Positions 18,372-27,732 of a stretch of 64,000 nt of DNA are shown in pieces. Position numbers and translations under genes: made by a program. Source of the DNA: CALKYB01 sp964510575 (GTDB lineage: Bacteria > Bdellovibrionota_C > UBA2361 > SZUA-149 > CALKYB01). Each line of letters opens with the position of its first letter. Within the stretch, counting starts at the first letter, position 1. The notes beneath the pieces were generated by a model that saw nothing but the letters and a program-made list of their open reading frames with translations, searched no databases and had not been told where the DNA came from. The stretch covers positions 27,982 to 91,981 of the forward strand of contig CAZECN010000008.1 in NCBI GenBank assembly GCA_964510575.1. Reading direction: 5' to 3'.

Positions 18372-18596
18372 TTACCCGATTTCTTTTCCAAGCAAGGCTC
18401 TGGCAACTTCTTTTGAGTCCACATTGTAAGTGCCTTTTTGAACCTGTTTTCTAATAGTTTCTGCGTTTCGAACTCTCTCGGCCAACCATTGCATTTTCAG
18501 CAAAGTGGGGCTTCTTCTGCGCCCTTTTTTTTCTTCTTCAGCTGCTGGCTGATTGGCATTAAAATCTTCTATTCTTTTTCTGACTGACTGACTCAC
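18372..18596 (-). CDS. FlgM-like small protein (putative anti-sigma-28 factor)
   Basis: This is a 74-residue charged protein. The N-terminal half is disordered-looking (QPAAEEEKKGRRRS). The C-terminal half reads as helices ending in IRKQVQKGTYNVDSKEVARALLG, which matches the C-terminal signature of FlgM anti-sigma factors (GTYxVDSxxVAxxLL). FlgM holds sigma-28 inactive until the flagellar hook is complete. The start is a GTG with AGGAG seven bases upstream. No flagellar or fliA gene lies in the window, so the assignment rests on the short C-terminal motif. It is monocistronic, with its own terminator. Confidence 0.55.
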   Translation of the reverse strand: MSQSVRKRIEDFNANQPAAEEEKKGRRRSPTLLKMQWLAERVRNAETIRKQVQKGTYNVDSKEVARALLGKEIG

Positions 18597-18794
18597 TTCT
18601 GTACTCCTTGTATTTTTAATTTTGAGGGAGCTATTTTTGACCTTAGTCGATTACCTCGTGTTTCTCCCTGCTAATAAGAGTAACGGCACAATTTTGAACA
18701 AACTTTAGAAAAAAGTGTTACAACCGAAGCTAGTAATTACAGCTACTTAGCTAGAAATCGGTAATTTTCTTACAAAACTGATTGAAAAAGTGCG

Positions 18795-18820
18795 CAAAAA
18801 TGACCGTTTTGAACGGTCAT
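18795..18820 (-). terminator. intrinsic terminator after pgk
   Basis: On the minus strand ATGACCGTT pairs with AACGGTCAT (9 bp, 3-nt loop) followed by TTTTTG, 20 nt after the pgk stop. A second short palindrome, GACAATATTGTC, lies between it and the gene. Confidence 0.75.
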
Positions 18821-18840
18821 CCTGACAATATTGTCGACCC

Positions 18841-20016
18841 TTACTTAAGGGCCTCAACTGCACTAAGGGTTTTTCCTTCTAGAAGTACAAGAAACGCCCC
18901 TCCACCTGTGGATACGTAGTCTACTTTATCAAAGGCGTGTTTTTTATGTAGGGCAAGGTCAGTGTCTCCACCACCTACAACAGTTAGGGCTTTGGCTTTG
19001 CAGAGGGCATCAACGATTCCGAAAGTTCCCTGAGCAAACGGGTCCATCTCTAAGACACCCATTGGGCCATTCCATACCACTGTTGAAGCGGTATCGATAA
19101 TTTTAGAATAATGACTTAGGGTGTCCGGCCCAATGTCCATAGCCATTTCATCTTCAGCAATCTGATCAATTGGGGAGACCCGAGTTTCAGCGGACTCACT
19201 AAACTCTTTAGCTACAATCAGGTCAGATGGGATTACTAGTTCGCATCCCTGTCTTTTTAGTTCTTCTTCGGTTTCTCTAGCTTGGGCAAGAAGCTCAGGT
19301 TCATGCAAAGACTTTCCTACGCCTAGACCTTTGGCAGCAAAAAAAGTATTAGCCATCGCACCACCAATTAAAATCACATCTGCTCTCTTAGCAACATTAA
19401 GAATAGCTCCAAGCTTACTAGAAACTTTTGCTCCGCCAAAAATAGCAACTAGAGGTGAGCTTGGGTTTTTGAAACATTTATCAAAATATTCGATCTCGTC
19501 TTTTAGAGTGAATCCTCCAGCCTTAGTTTCAACATGTTCTACGATACCCACAGTTGAAGCGTGAGATCTGTGGGCTGTGCCAAAAGCGTCGTTTACAAAT
19601 ATGTCTATATCTTTGGATAACTCTTTCGCGAAACTTGGGTCATTTTTAGTTTCACCTGCTTCAAACCGAATGTTTTCAAGTAAGAGAATTTCTCCTTGGG
19701 TCAGCTCTGATTTAAGTCTATCAACTTCTGGGCCAATACATTCTGGTGCAAGATTAACTTTTTTCCCGATCAGTTCTTCGAGTCGAGAAGCCACGGGTTT
19801 GAGGCTTAGTTCTTTGACTGCTTTTCCACCAGGCCGACCAAGATGACAGGAAAGAACGAGTTTTCCGCCTTTGTTCAGTATATGCTCAATAGTAGGAAGA
19901 GATGCTTTTATCCTGTTGTCGTCTGTGATGTTTAAATCATCATCTAGAGGCACATTAAGGTCTGACCTTAAAAAAACAGTTTTTCCTTTCAGTTCAACTT
20001 GATCAATAAACTTCAT
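18841..20016 (-). CDS. pgk: phosphoglycerate kinase
   Basis: This protein of about 391 residues interconverts 1,3-bisphosphoglycerate + ADP and 3-phosphoglycerate + ATP in glycolysis and gluconeogenesis. The N-terminal substrate segment VFLRSDLNVPLD, HLGRPGG, ENIRFEAGE, and the C-terminal nucleotide loop GGGDTDLAL are all intact, and the length is standard. The first ATG (20022) leaves no room for the ribosome site GAGGA; the ATG at 20016 lies seven bases after it and is preferred. The NIF3-like gene ends 20 nt upstream, so the two may be cotranscribed. A terminator follows. Confidence 0.95.
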   Translation of the reverse strand: MKFIDQVELKGKTVFLRSDLNVPLDDDLNITDDNRIKASLPTIEHILNKGGKLVLSCHLGRPGGKAVKELSLKPVASRLEELIGKKVNLAPECIGPEVDRLKSELTQGEILLLENIRFEAGETKNDPSFAKELSKDIDIFVNDAFGTAHRSHASTVGIVEHVETKAGGFTLKDEIEYFDKCFKNPSSPLVAIFGGAKVSSKLGAILNVAKRADVILIGGAMANTFFAAKGLGVGKSLHEPELLAQARETEEELKRQGCELVIPSDLIVAKEFSESAETRVSPIDQIAEDEMAMDIGPDTLSHYSKIIDTASTVVWNGPMGVLEMDPFAQGTFGIVDALCKAKALTVVGGGDTDLALHKKHAFDKVDYVSTGGGAFLVLLEGKTLSAVEALK

Positions 20017-20042
20017 CTTCATTTCCTCAGTATTGATAATAA

Positions 20043-20801
20043 TTAAATTCCAGTTGGAATGTTGAGAAACTCTGACTCTACGCCAAATTCTTCGCTTAGA
20101 AGTTTTCCAACTGCCTTAACTCCTAAAGTCTCAGTGGCATAGTGCCCTGCAAAAAAAGCATTTAAACTTCGCTCTTTGCAAAAATGGTAAGCGAATTGTT
20201 TAGGCTCTCCAGTTATTAGAGTATCAAAGCCGAGATTCTCTGCCTGATATAGACTGTCAGCAGCAGAGCCTGTTACTACAAGAATCTTTTTAGGTTCTCT
20301 AGGTCCAAAATCCAAGGTGGTGCTCACACTGGCGCCATCTAACTTAGCAAGTTCTAGCTGGATATCCTCGGTCCTTTTCCCTTCTGAGTTTTCAATTAAG
20401 CAACCCAGTAACTGGCCTTTGTATTCAAATGCTTGGGATAGGTTCTTAAATCCCATACTTTTCGCTAACTGAAAGTTGTTACCTAAGTCAGGATGGGCAT
20501 CCAACGGAAGATGGGAAGCATATAGATTTAGTCCTGCTTCCAGAGCCACTTTAACTAGCTTTTGATGAGATCCAGTCAGCGCTAAAGGTGAGCCCCAAAA
20601 CAGTCCATGATGCACTATCAAGAGTTGGGCCTTTTTTTGAATAGCGAGCTCAACGCTTTCTAAGCAGCCATCTACAGCTAAAGCGACTTTTTCTATTTTA
20701 GTAGTTCCTTCAATTTGAAGACCGTTCAGGCTTGCGTCAGAGAATCGCTCTGGAGCAAGGTTTAGGTTTAGAAGGGATACTATCTTATTGAGTTCAGCCA
20801 A
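20043..20801 (-). CDS. NIF3-like dinuclear metal-binding protein
   Basis: This 252-residue protein has the NIF3/YbgI layout: DASLNGLQIEG near residue 23, metal-binding HH at 64-65 (IVHHGLFWG), Asp 101 (HLPLDAHPDLGN), and the C-terminal FFAGHYATET that supplies the last His and Glu. NIF3 proteins form hexameric rings with two metal ions per site. Some are annotated as GTP cyclohydrolase I type 2, but the physiological role is unsettled. It is the first gene of a probable pair with pgk; the link is positional only. Confidence 0.88.
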   Translation of the reverse strand: MAELNKIVSLLNLNLAPERFSDASLNGLQIEGTTKIEKVALAVDGCLESVELAIQKKAQLLIVHHGLFWGSPLALTGSHQKLVKVALEAGLNLYASHLPLDAHPDLGNNFQLAKSMGFKNLSQAFEYKGQLLGCLIENSEGKRTEDIQLELAKLDGASVSTTLDFGPREPKKILVVTGSAADSLYQAENLGFDTLITGEPKQFAYHFCKERSLNAFFAGHYATETLGVKAVGKLLSEEFGVESEFLNIPTGI

Positions 20802-21073
20802 GGCTTATCTTCCTCCATATAATAGAGCCGCTAACTATTGCATTTCCGATTAATTTGCAAGGGTATGCCCTTAAAGCCTTAAAATTGAGTAATGTGCTGG
20901 CGCTAGAACATTGATTCACCTTTCCTGTGGAAAACTCATCTCTTTTATAGAAAAACGCCCTTCGCTGTTCCCATAGTCCTCGGATTTAACTATACCTTGA
21001 CGCTTCAGTAGCCTCGTCTACTCGTATTTTGGTGGGGTGGATAGAATCAATGATGGAAAAATAGAGGATTTTC

Positions 21074-21934
21074 ATGTGTGCTTGGTTTTCCAGAGTTAGG
21101 GCCCCTAAAGCCAGGCCCGAAGAGACTGACAACAAGATTGAGATACCAAGTGATCTTTGGGTTAAGTGCCCTGCCTGCTCGGAAGTTATCTATAAGAATG
21201 AACTAGATCGTTCGCTCAAGGTTTGTCCGAAGTGTAACTATCATTATCGAATTTCTGCTAGAGAGAGAGTGGATCTGCTCAGTGACGATCACTCTTTTGA
21301 GGAGGGCTATGGCACTTTGCGAACTAACGATCCTCTTTCATTTAAAGATTCAATTAAATACAAGGAAAGGCTTAAAAAGGCAGAGAAGAAGAGCGATACT
21401 TCGGAGGCCTTAATATGCGGATCGGCTAAGATCAACGGCCAACCCGTGATGCTGGGTGTTTTTAATTTTTTCTTCCTTGGCGGTAGTATGGGGATTGTGG
21501 TTGGAGAGAAGCTTGCCCGGGCAGTTGAGCAAGCAACCGACCGTGGTGTTCCTATGATTATAGTTTCTGCCTCTGGTGGAGCTAGGATGCAGGAAGGGAT
21601 CTTTTCCCTTATGCAGATGGCGAAAGTAACAGCCGCTTTGGTTAGACATGGGGAAAAGGGATTGCCCTATATTTCCGTTCTTAGTGATCCAACTACCGGA
21701 GGTGTTGCAGCCTCTTTTGCAATGCTGGGTGATCTGATTATTGCAGAGCCAGGTGCATTGATCGGTTTCGCCGGGCCAAGAGTAATTGAGCAGACAATTC
21801 ACAGAAAGTTGCCTGAGGGGTTCCAGAGAGCAGAGTTTCTCTTGGAACATGGCATGTTGGATGCTGTAGTTAGTCGAGATGAGATGAAGGAAACCTTGGG
21901 TAAAATGTTGGAACTTTTGAGAGCCGATGCTTAA
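21074..21934 (+). CDS. accD: acetyl-CoA carboxylase carboxyltransferase beta subunit
   Basis: This 286-residue subunit transfers CO2 from carboxybiotin to acetyl-CoA, giving malonyl-CoA for fatty-acid synthesis. The N-terminal zinc ribbon has Cys at 32, 35, 51 and 54 (CPAC, CPKC). The crotonase-like domain carries SASGGARMQEG and SDPTTGGVAASFAMLGD, and the length is typical. GAGG lies six bases before the ATG. It overlaps lptD by 8 nt, an unusual partner, since folC commonly follows accD. This couples fatty-acid supply and lipopolysaccharide export by position. Confidence 0.95.
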   Translation: MCAWFSRVRAPKARPEETDNKIEIPSDLWVKCPACSEVIYKNELDRSLKVCPKCNYHYRISARERVDLLSDDHSFEEGYGTLRTNDPLSFKDSIKYKERLKKAEKKSDTSEALICGSAKINGQPVMLGVFNFFFLGGSMGIVVGEKLARAVEQATDRGVPMIIVSASGGARMQEGIFSLMQMAKVTAALVRHGEKGLPYISVLSDPTTGGVAASFAMLGDLIIAEPGALIGFAGPRVIEQTIHRKLPEGFQRAEFLLEHGMLDAVVSRDEMKETLGKMLELLRADA

Positions 21935-24461
21935 ATCTCGACGTATTTTTCTTTTAGTCCTGATCCTATTCGTGGATCTCCCTTTGGCTTTCGCTCAAGA
22001 ACCACCCGATCGAAAGTTTTTGTTTCTTGAGGATCGCCGGAAAAAGGAAATCGAGGAACAACGAAAACGAGAGCAACGAGTCAAACAAGATTTAGCCCGT
22101 CGGCAGCAAAGACAGGGGAATTTACCATTCGACATAAATGCAGAGTCTATTGATTACGACTCTAAGGGAGAGAGAGTTACGGCTCGGGGTGATGTATCGC
22201 TTTATTACTCTTCCACTTTAGTTGAAGCTGATCGAGGTAGTTTTTCAATTCCTAACAATGAAGCAGATGTCGCTGGTGATGTTAGAATTACCGATGTGGC
22301 TGGCGACTTAGTTGCTGAAGAGGCTCGGCTAAATCTAAAATCAGGTGCCGCTAGTCTGAGGAATGCCGAAGTCGATTTTAGCCAAGGTCAGTTTCGAGTT
22401 TTTGCGGGTTCAGTCGATCGAAATGATAAAGAGAAATATGAGTTCGAGAATGCTGCCCTTACTACTTGTAAATGCCCGGAAGGGGATGAGTGTATGCCGT
22501 GGCAGCTTTCAGCCTCGAGAGCCGAAGTAACTAAGGATGGTTACGGGAAAGTATGGAATGCTACTCTGGACGTTTACGATACCCCAGTTCTTTACCTGCC
22601 ATATCTAATTTTTCCAGCGAAAACTTCCAGGCAAACCGGGCTGCTCCCAGCTACTGCAGGTTTTGGTAGGGATAGTGAGTTCCAATTGGAGCTTCCGTTT
22701 TTCTGGGCGATTAGTCGCTCTGCTGATTGGACTATAACACCGTTTATTCAGACTAAGACTCGACAGGGTGTTAGAAACGAAATTAGAAAAGTATTTTCGG
22801 AACGTCACAATCTACTTTTTGGAGTTTTGTACTCTGACGAGAAAGAACGGGGTGAAGATTTGTTTGGGACTGATGTTTCTGAACTTTTTGATCCATCGAT
22901 TGACGAAAACAGAATAGCCGCTTGGCTCGATCATACTGCGAATTTTGAAATCGGTAGTGCTAATTTTCAATACATAGCTGATGGCGGTTTTGTTAGTGAT
23001 GACCTCACTCTACGAGAGTTAGATCTTCCGGAGATCGGCGAATCCAGTAATCGTTTTGTAACCTCACAAGTTCTTTTGCGGGCTCCTTTTTGGGACACTT
23101 ACTCCGCTGAGTTATCAGCTGAGTATAACCAAGCTTTAGTTGTAGATGATGATACTGTATTTCATCGTTTGCCCGAGTTTTCCATCAATGGTTTTGATGT
23201 TTTTCGACCTTTTGGGGAAAACTCCTTAGGCTTTAAGTCAGTGCTTCGTTCGCAGTTTGCTGCGACTCGTTTCGATCGAGGGCGAGATTATGATGGTTCA
23301 AGAATAGAGATTTTCGAAGAAATTAGCTTTCCATTTTATTTTAAGAGCTACTTTGATGCCTCCCTTAGCTTTGACGTTAGAGCGTCTAGCTATAGTTTGG
23401 ATAGTGCCCCAGAGTTGGTGGTTGCCGCCGATGGCGAAGAGCTTACTGAAGAAGAAATTTTGGACAACGATGATCGTCTCGGAATCGAAGACAGTTCCAG
23501 TCGTTTGGTTCCTGGAATTGGTGGTTCTTTATCCACTGTTGTCGAGAAAGTTTTTGATGTCTCGGAGGAAAGTGCTTTAAGAAAAATTGTGGAACTCGGC
23601 TCTATTGGTCGAGAAGAAAAACTAGCTCGCTTGCAGCATAGTGTGCAGCCAATTTTGAGCTATCGATATGTTCCTTTTGTGGACCAAACGGAGAATCCTA
23701 TTTTTGATTCTTTGGATCGTCTTGAAAGACAGAATGTGGCTAGTTGGAAACTGGTACAGAGGTTTACAGCTCGTTATGAACCTCGAGATGAATATCTTTT
23801 CGGCTATGAGTCAATTGCTCCTGAATTGGAAGACTTGGAAAGCTTAAGATCTGAAGGTCCAGTGGACCCAGGGCTAACTTTCGGGACACAGTTTTCTGCT
23901 GACAAGAATTTTCAACGAATTCGAAGAGGTTCTAAAGTTGAGCTAGCCTATCTTAGCCTGGGGCAGAGTTACGATATTGACGAAGAGTTGAATAATCGTT
24001 CTCCTGAGGAAGAGCCCTTTTCGGATCTGAATATTGATTTAGTTTTAAACCCTAATGGGCATGTTAAGCTTAGAGGAACGACTAATATTGATGTTTATGA
24101 CGCTGATTTTAGTTCCTACTCAATTCAGACTCAATTGGTTGATCGCAGGGGGGATGAACTTAGGGCTCAGCTTCGGTTTATCGATGACTCTGTCAGGCAG
24201 ATTGAAGCTGGCTTCCAGATAGTTGCAACAGAAAATATTAAGTTCGGCTATTACGGAAGGTATGACGATCTGAACAAGGAATTTCTCGAGAATAAGTTTG
24301 GTATGCGATTATCTAGTAAATGTAACTGCTGGGTATTTGATATAGAAGTGTTGGACAGGGTGAATCCAAATAACACCACTTTGGCATTTACTTTTACTCT
24401 GATTGGAATAGGGGAATTGGGTAGTGAATTCCTTTCTTTTGAAGATGACGAGCGACTATAG
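21927..24461 (+). CDS. lptD: LPS-assembly outer-membrane protein LptD
   Basis: This 844-residue precursor has a signal peptide (residues 1-23, ending AFA/QE). A periplasmic OstA/LptA-like beta-jellyroll follows (about 48-160; FDINAESIDYDSKGERVTARGDV, EADRGSF), then a long C-terminal beta-barrel with alternating aromatic and acidic strands. The Cys cluster CKCPEGDEC (about 185-195) and CNC near 800 could form the inter-domain disulfides known to activate LptD. It inserts lipopolysaccharide into the outer membrane. lptF, lptG and an LpxL-like gene elsewhere in the window belong to the same route. No lptE is recognised here. Confidence 0.9.
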   Translation: MLKSRRIFLLVLILFVDLPLAFAQEPPDRKFLFLEDRRKKEIEEQRKREQRVKQDLARRQQRQGNLPFDINAESIDYDSKGERVTARGDVSLYYSSTLVEADRGSFSIPNNEADVAGDVRITDVAGDLVAEEARLNLKSGAASLRNAEVDFSQGQFRVFAGSVDRNDKEKYEFENAALTTCKCPEGDECMPWQLSASRAEVTKDGYGKVWNATLDVYDTPVLYLPYLIFPAKTSRQTGLLPATAGFGRDSEFQLELPFFWAISRSADWTITPFIQTKTRQGVRNEIRKVFSERHNLLFGVLYSDEKERGEDLFGTDVSELFDPSIDENRIAAWLDHTANFEIGSANFQYIADGGFVSDDLTLRELDLPEIGESSNRFVTSQVLLRAPFWDTYSAELSAEYNQALVVDDDTVFHRLPEFSINGFDVFRPFGENSLGFKSVLRSQFAATRFDRGRDYDGSRIEIFEEISFPFYFKSYFDASLSFDVRASSYSLDSAPELVVAADGEELTEEEILDNDDRLGIEDSSSRLVPGIGGSLSTVVEKVFDVSEESALRKIVELGSIGREEKLARLQHSVQPILSYRYVPFVDQTENPIFDSLDRLERQNVASWKLVQRFTARYEPRDEYLFGYESIAPELEDLESLRSEGPVDPGLTFGTQFSADKNFQRIRRGSKVELAYLSLGQSYDIDEELNNRSPEEEPFSDLNIDLVLNPNGHVKLRGTTNIDVYDADFSSYSIQTQLVDRRGDELRAQLRFIDDSVRQIEAGFQIVATENIKFGYYGRYDDLNKEFLENKFGMRLSSKCNCWVFDIEVLDRVNPNNTTLAFTFTLIGIGELGSEFLSFEDDERL

Positions 24462-24525
24462 GGGTTTTGTCCCTAAGTTACTTTGATTTTCTAGGTTAAC
24501 GGGACGTTTGAGCTTGGTGAGACCG

Positions 24526-25539
24526 ATGAAAATATTAGTTACTGGAGCAGCGGGCTTTCTGGGCAGTAATTTTGTCAAGTGGCTGCTTAGTGATAAGTGT
24601 CGAGAGATTGATACTGAACTTGTGGTTGGGCTGGATTTGTTAAGGCCTAATGGAAACTACTTAAATCTCCAGCAATTGGTTAATGAACAACGTTTCGACT
24701 TTGTTCGCGGAGATATACGAGATTCAAGGCTTGTCGGGAGCCTTATTAGTCACCACCAGCCAGATGTTGTAGTTAATTTTGCGAACGCTGAGTGTTCTGA
24801 TTTGGACCCTCTTGCTCATGTGAAGAATAATATTGAAGGCGTCCAAGTTCTAATCGATGCTTCTAATTCTGTTTGTAAAAAATTTATTCAAGTATCATCA
24901 ATTTTAGAAGACGAGAGGATTCCTACTTGTAGAAGTAATCTAGAGAATCCCCCAAACCGCTATCTAGCTTCTAAGTTGGCTGCTGATTCCCTAGTTCGGG
25001 CTGCCGTTCTTGAAAGTGACTTACCTGCTTTGATATTTGTACCAGGCAGTGTTTATGGTCCAGCTCAGTTTCCGGATTATCCAATACCTTCGATTATTAC
25101 AGCTTTGCTTCGTGGGCAAAGATTGGAAAGTGGAAGTAAGACTAAACAGCTTATGTTTCACTGTGATCAAGTATCTTCAGCTTTGAGCTGTTTGTTGCTT
25201 GGTGGTGAAAATGGAGCTTCATATACTTTATCAGATAGACTGGCTAAAACAGTTTCCGAGTTTGAGCTAATTGCTGAAATTTCTCGATTGTTAGGGCAAG
25301 ATAGTAAACACAAAGCCGTTGAAGGAACGTCTCTTAAAAATAGAACTTGGTTGAACGAGCTTAAGTTTAAGTGTGTTGGAGAGCTTGGCTGGAAGCCGAG
25401 CGAGGATCCAGGCAGGTTATTGGCAGAAACAGTTCGGTGGTATGTCGAGAATCCGGAATGGTTGGAAAGTGTACAATGCGGTGATTATCTCAACTCTTAT
25501 CGAGACCGTCCTATTAAGAAAGAGAGTCGAACTGGCTAG
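24526..25539 (+). CDS. NAD-dependent epimerase/dehydratase (extended SDR, nucleotide-sugar type)
   Basis: This Rossmann protein of about 337 residues has GAAGFLGSN at 7-15, a diphosphate-binding GDIRD at 62-66 and the catalytic-type Tyr146-Lys150 (NRYLASK). It resembles dTDP-glucose 4,6-dehydratases in outline, but the usual STDEVYG stretch is replaced by VSSILEDERI, so the exact reaction is uncertain; it could be an epimerase or a reductase. A longer frame starts with TTG at 24508, but the ATG at 24526 has GGTGAG four bases upstream and places the Gly-rich loop at the normal distance. It opens the sugar-nucleotide cluster. Confidence 0.72.
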   Translation: MKILVTGAAGFLGSNFVKWLLSDKCREIDTELVVGLDLLRPNGNYLNLQQLVNEQRFDFVRGDIRDSRLVGSLISHHQPDVVVNFANAECSDLDPLAHVKNNIEGVQVLIDASNSVCKKFIQVSSILEDERIPTCRSNLENPPNRYLASKLAADSLVRAAVLESDLPALIFVPGSVYGPAQFPDYPIPSIITALLRGQRLESGSKTKQLMFHCDQVSSALSCLLLGGENGASYTLSDRLAKTVSEFELIAEISRLLGQDSKHKAVEGTSLKNRTWLNELKFKCVGELGWKPSEDPGRLLAETVRWYVENPEWLESVQCGDYLNSYRDRPIKKESRTG

Positions 25540-25556
25540 GATAATACTTTTTACTG

Positions 25557-26477
25557 ATGAATATTTTAAAAGGTAAGAATATTTTAATTATTGGCGCTCA
25601 TGGAATGCTCGCCACCGATTGCATTAAGCTATTTTCCAGAGAAAATGCATCTTTGCATTTGGCTGACCTAAAGGAAGAAGCTCCTAATCTATGGTCCTCG
25701 TTGCCCTATTACCAAGTGGACCTTTCAGATTCACAAAGTGTAGCTAAGCTTCTAGCTGCTGCGGATGTGGATTGGATTGTAAACTGCGCTGCCTTTACTG
25801 CTGTGGATCTGGCTGAGAGTGAACGAGAAGCGGCTTTTGCTGTAAATGACAAAGGGGTCGAAAACCTGGCTTCCGCGGCTGCAACTAAAGGATCTAAGGT
25901 TTGTCATATCTCCACTGATTATGTGTTCGGTGGCAGTGCTCCGCACAGAGCCCATAATACACCCTTTTCTGAGAACGACGATACTGCACCTTGCGGTGTA
26001 TACGGTCAGAGCAAGTTTGCGGGTGAGCAGCAGTTGAGAAAACTATTACCTGATGCTCACCTGATTCTCAGGACTAGCTGGTTGTTTGGTGCAGGGGGCC
26101 CGAATTTCGTAGTAACTATGATCAAACTGGGTAAAGAGCTTGAAGAAATAAAAGTTGTAAATGATCAGACTGGATCACCAACATGGACTGGTTGGTTAGC
26201 AGAGGTGATCAGAGACTTAATTGCTCAAGATGTGAAAGGAACTTTTCATGCCTCTTCTGAGGGTAATATTACATGGCATGATTTTGCGGCTGAAATTTTC
26301 TCCCGCACCGGTTCCAATATAAAACTTTCTAGTCAGTCTACTGAGCAGATGGGAAGACCTGCTCCTCGACCTGTATTTTCGACTATGGATACATCCAAAC
26401 TGGAAAAAGTATTGGGTCGCGAGTGTCCTAACTGGAAATCTACACTTGATGATTATTTAAAGGAGGCCGGTTACTAA
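25557..26477 (+). CDS. rfbD: dTDP-4-dehydrorhamnose reductase-like protein (RmlD family)
   Basis: This 306-residue RmlD-type SDR has the nucleotide-binding loop IIGAHGML near residue 12 and the RmlD hallmarks ISTDYVFGG, PCGVYGQSKFAGEQ (Tyr-x3-Lys) and LRTSWLFGAGGPNFVVTM, followed by NDQTGSPTWTG. RmlD reduces dTDP-4-keto-L-rhamnose in the last step of dTDP-L-rhamnose synthesis. No rmlA or rmlC is present nearby, so it may instead act on another keto sugar. It ends at the first base of manC (TAATG). Confidence 0.82.
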   Translation: MNILKGKNILIIGAHGMLATDCIKLFSRENASLHLADLKEEAPNLWSSLPYYQVDLSDSQSVAKLLAAADVDWIVNCAAFTAVDLAESEREAAFAVNDKGVENLASAAATKGSKVCHISTDYVFGGSAPHRAHNTPFSENDDTAPCGVYGQSKFAGEQQLRKLLPDAHLILRTSWLFGAGGPNFVVTMIKLGKELEEIKVVNDQTGSPTWTGWLAEVIRDLIAQDVKGTFHASSEGNITWHDFAAEIFSRTGSNIKLSSQSTEQMGRPAPRPVFSTMDTSKLEKVLGRECPNWKSTLDDYLKEAGY

Positions 26478-27595
26478 TGGCAAATGCTCTATTTAGAGGG
26501 AAGCTTGATCCAGATAGTGATCTAGTTGTGGTAGTGATGGCTGGCGGCAGTGGAACCAGGTTCTGGCCCTTAAGTCGTCAAGCCAAGCCTAAACAGTTTT
26601 TAGATATAGTTGATGGCGAGAAAAGCTTAATTCAGCTTACATGGGATAGAATAAAGGCTTTGCCTTTTAAAACTAGTGTTTTGGTGGCAAGTGGTGAAAG
26701 TCATATTGACTTGGTTAGCCAGCATTTACCGGAGTCTGGAATAGTTGCTGAGCCTTGCGCAAGGAATACGGCAGCCTGTGTAGCCTATGCTGCGATGCGC
26801 ATTGAGTCTGAGGTCGGTCCTAAGGCAATGCTTTGTCTACCCGCAGATCATATTATTCAGAACTTAGAGAGATTTGAGGAAGTTATAAGTTGTGCTCTTG
26901 AGAAAATTAACTCTTCGGATGTCTTGGCAACTATTGGCCTGAAACCCACTAAGCCAGAGACGGGCTATGGATATATTAAGTGTGGGGATGAAGTTACTGG
27001 AGCCAGTAAGTTACCGGTATTTAATGTAGACAGGTTTGTGGAGAAACCCGATCTCAAAACCGCTGAGAGTTACTTGCAATCTGGTGAATACTTTTGGAAC
27101 AGTGGGATGTTCATTTGGCGCACAGATGTATTGCTAAGCAGCTTAAAACAGTATTTCCCTGACCTGCACCAAGGCCTTGAGTTAATGTTTAAAGTTGATG
27201 GTGATGCACTAGAGAAGAGTATTCGGGCGAGTTTCCCTAAGCTTCCTTCTGAGTCTATTGACACTGGGTTGATGGAGAAGGCCGAAAATGTAGTGATGGT
27301 CCCAGCTGAGGGGTTGGAATGGAGTGATGTTGGTGCTTGGGACGCCTGGGCTGAAAGTGCTAGTGATGAAATTCGGGATAAGGATGGGAATGTTTGCTCG
27401 GGCGATGTAAAGCTCATCGACTCAAAGGCTTGCTCTGTTTATTCACAGTCTAGGTTGATTGCAGGTGTTGGCCTAGAGAACCTTATTATTGTTGATACAG
27501 GAGATGCTTTGCTGGTTATGCCGTCTGATAGGGCTCAGGATGTTAAGAAAGTGATAGCGGAGCTTCAAGAAGAAGGAAAAACCAAGCTTCTATAG
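26477..27595 (+). CDS. manC: mannose-1-phosphate guanylyltransferase
   Basis: This 372-residue enzyme makes GDP-mannose from GTP and mannose-1-phosphate. The signature VVMAGGSGTRFWPLSRQAKPKQF is near the N-terminus, with LCLPADHII near 118, FVEKPD near 188 and WNSGMFIWR near 212. It is the monofunctional short form: the phosphomannose isomerase domain of long ManC proteins is absent. Its stop and start overlap with the RmlD-like gene points to an operon. Its product feeds the GMD enzyme encoded 137 nt downstream. Confidence 0.93.
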   Translation: MANALFRGKLDPDSDLVVVVMAGGSGTRFWPLSRQAKPKQFLDIVDGEKSLIQLTWDRIKALPFKTSVLVASGESHIDLVSQHLPESGIVAEPCARNTAACVAYAAMRIESEVGPKAMLCLPADHIIQNLERFEEVISCALEKINSSDVLATIGLKPTKPETGYGYIKCGDEVTGASKLPVFNVDRFVEKPDLKTAESYLQSGEYFWNSGMFIWRTDVLLSSLKQYFPDLHQGLELMFKVDGDALEKSIRASFPKLPSESIDTGLMEKAENVVMVPAEGLEWSDVGAWDAWAESASDEIRDKDGNVCSGDVKLIDSKACSVYSQSRLIAGVGLENLIIVDTGDALLVMPSDRAQDVKKVIAELQEEGKTKLL

Positions 27596-27732
27596 TGTTA
27601 TGGTCTTAGGCCTATGATTGTAGTAAAAGCTTCCCGTGCTTTATTTGGATTTATCTACGTTGAGTTTCTCTTTTTGTATGCTGACTTCGGTCTTAATTTT
27701 TCTAACCTTTTTGTCACAATATTTAAATTGCT

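Noticed and set aside
21410..21850. 146-codon frame on the minus strand
   Set aside because: Antisense to accD, with Cys/Trp/His-rich low-plausibility composition; a shadow frame.
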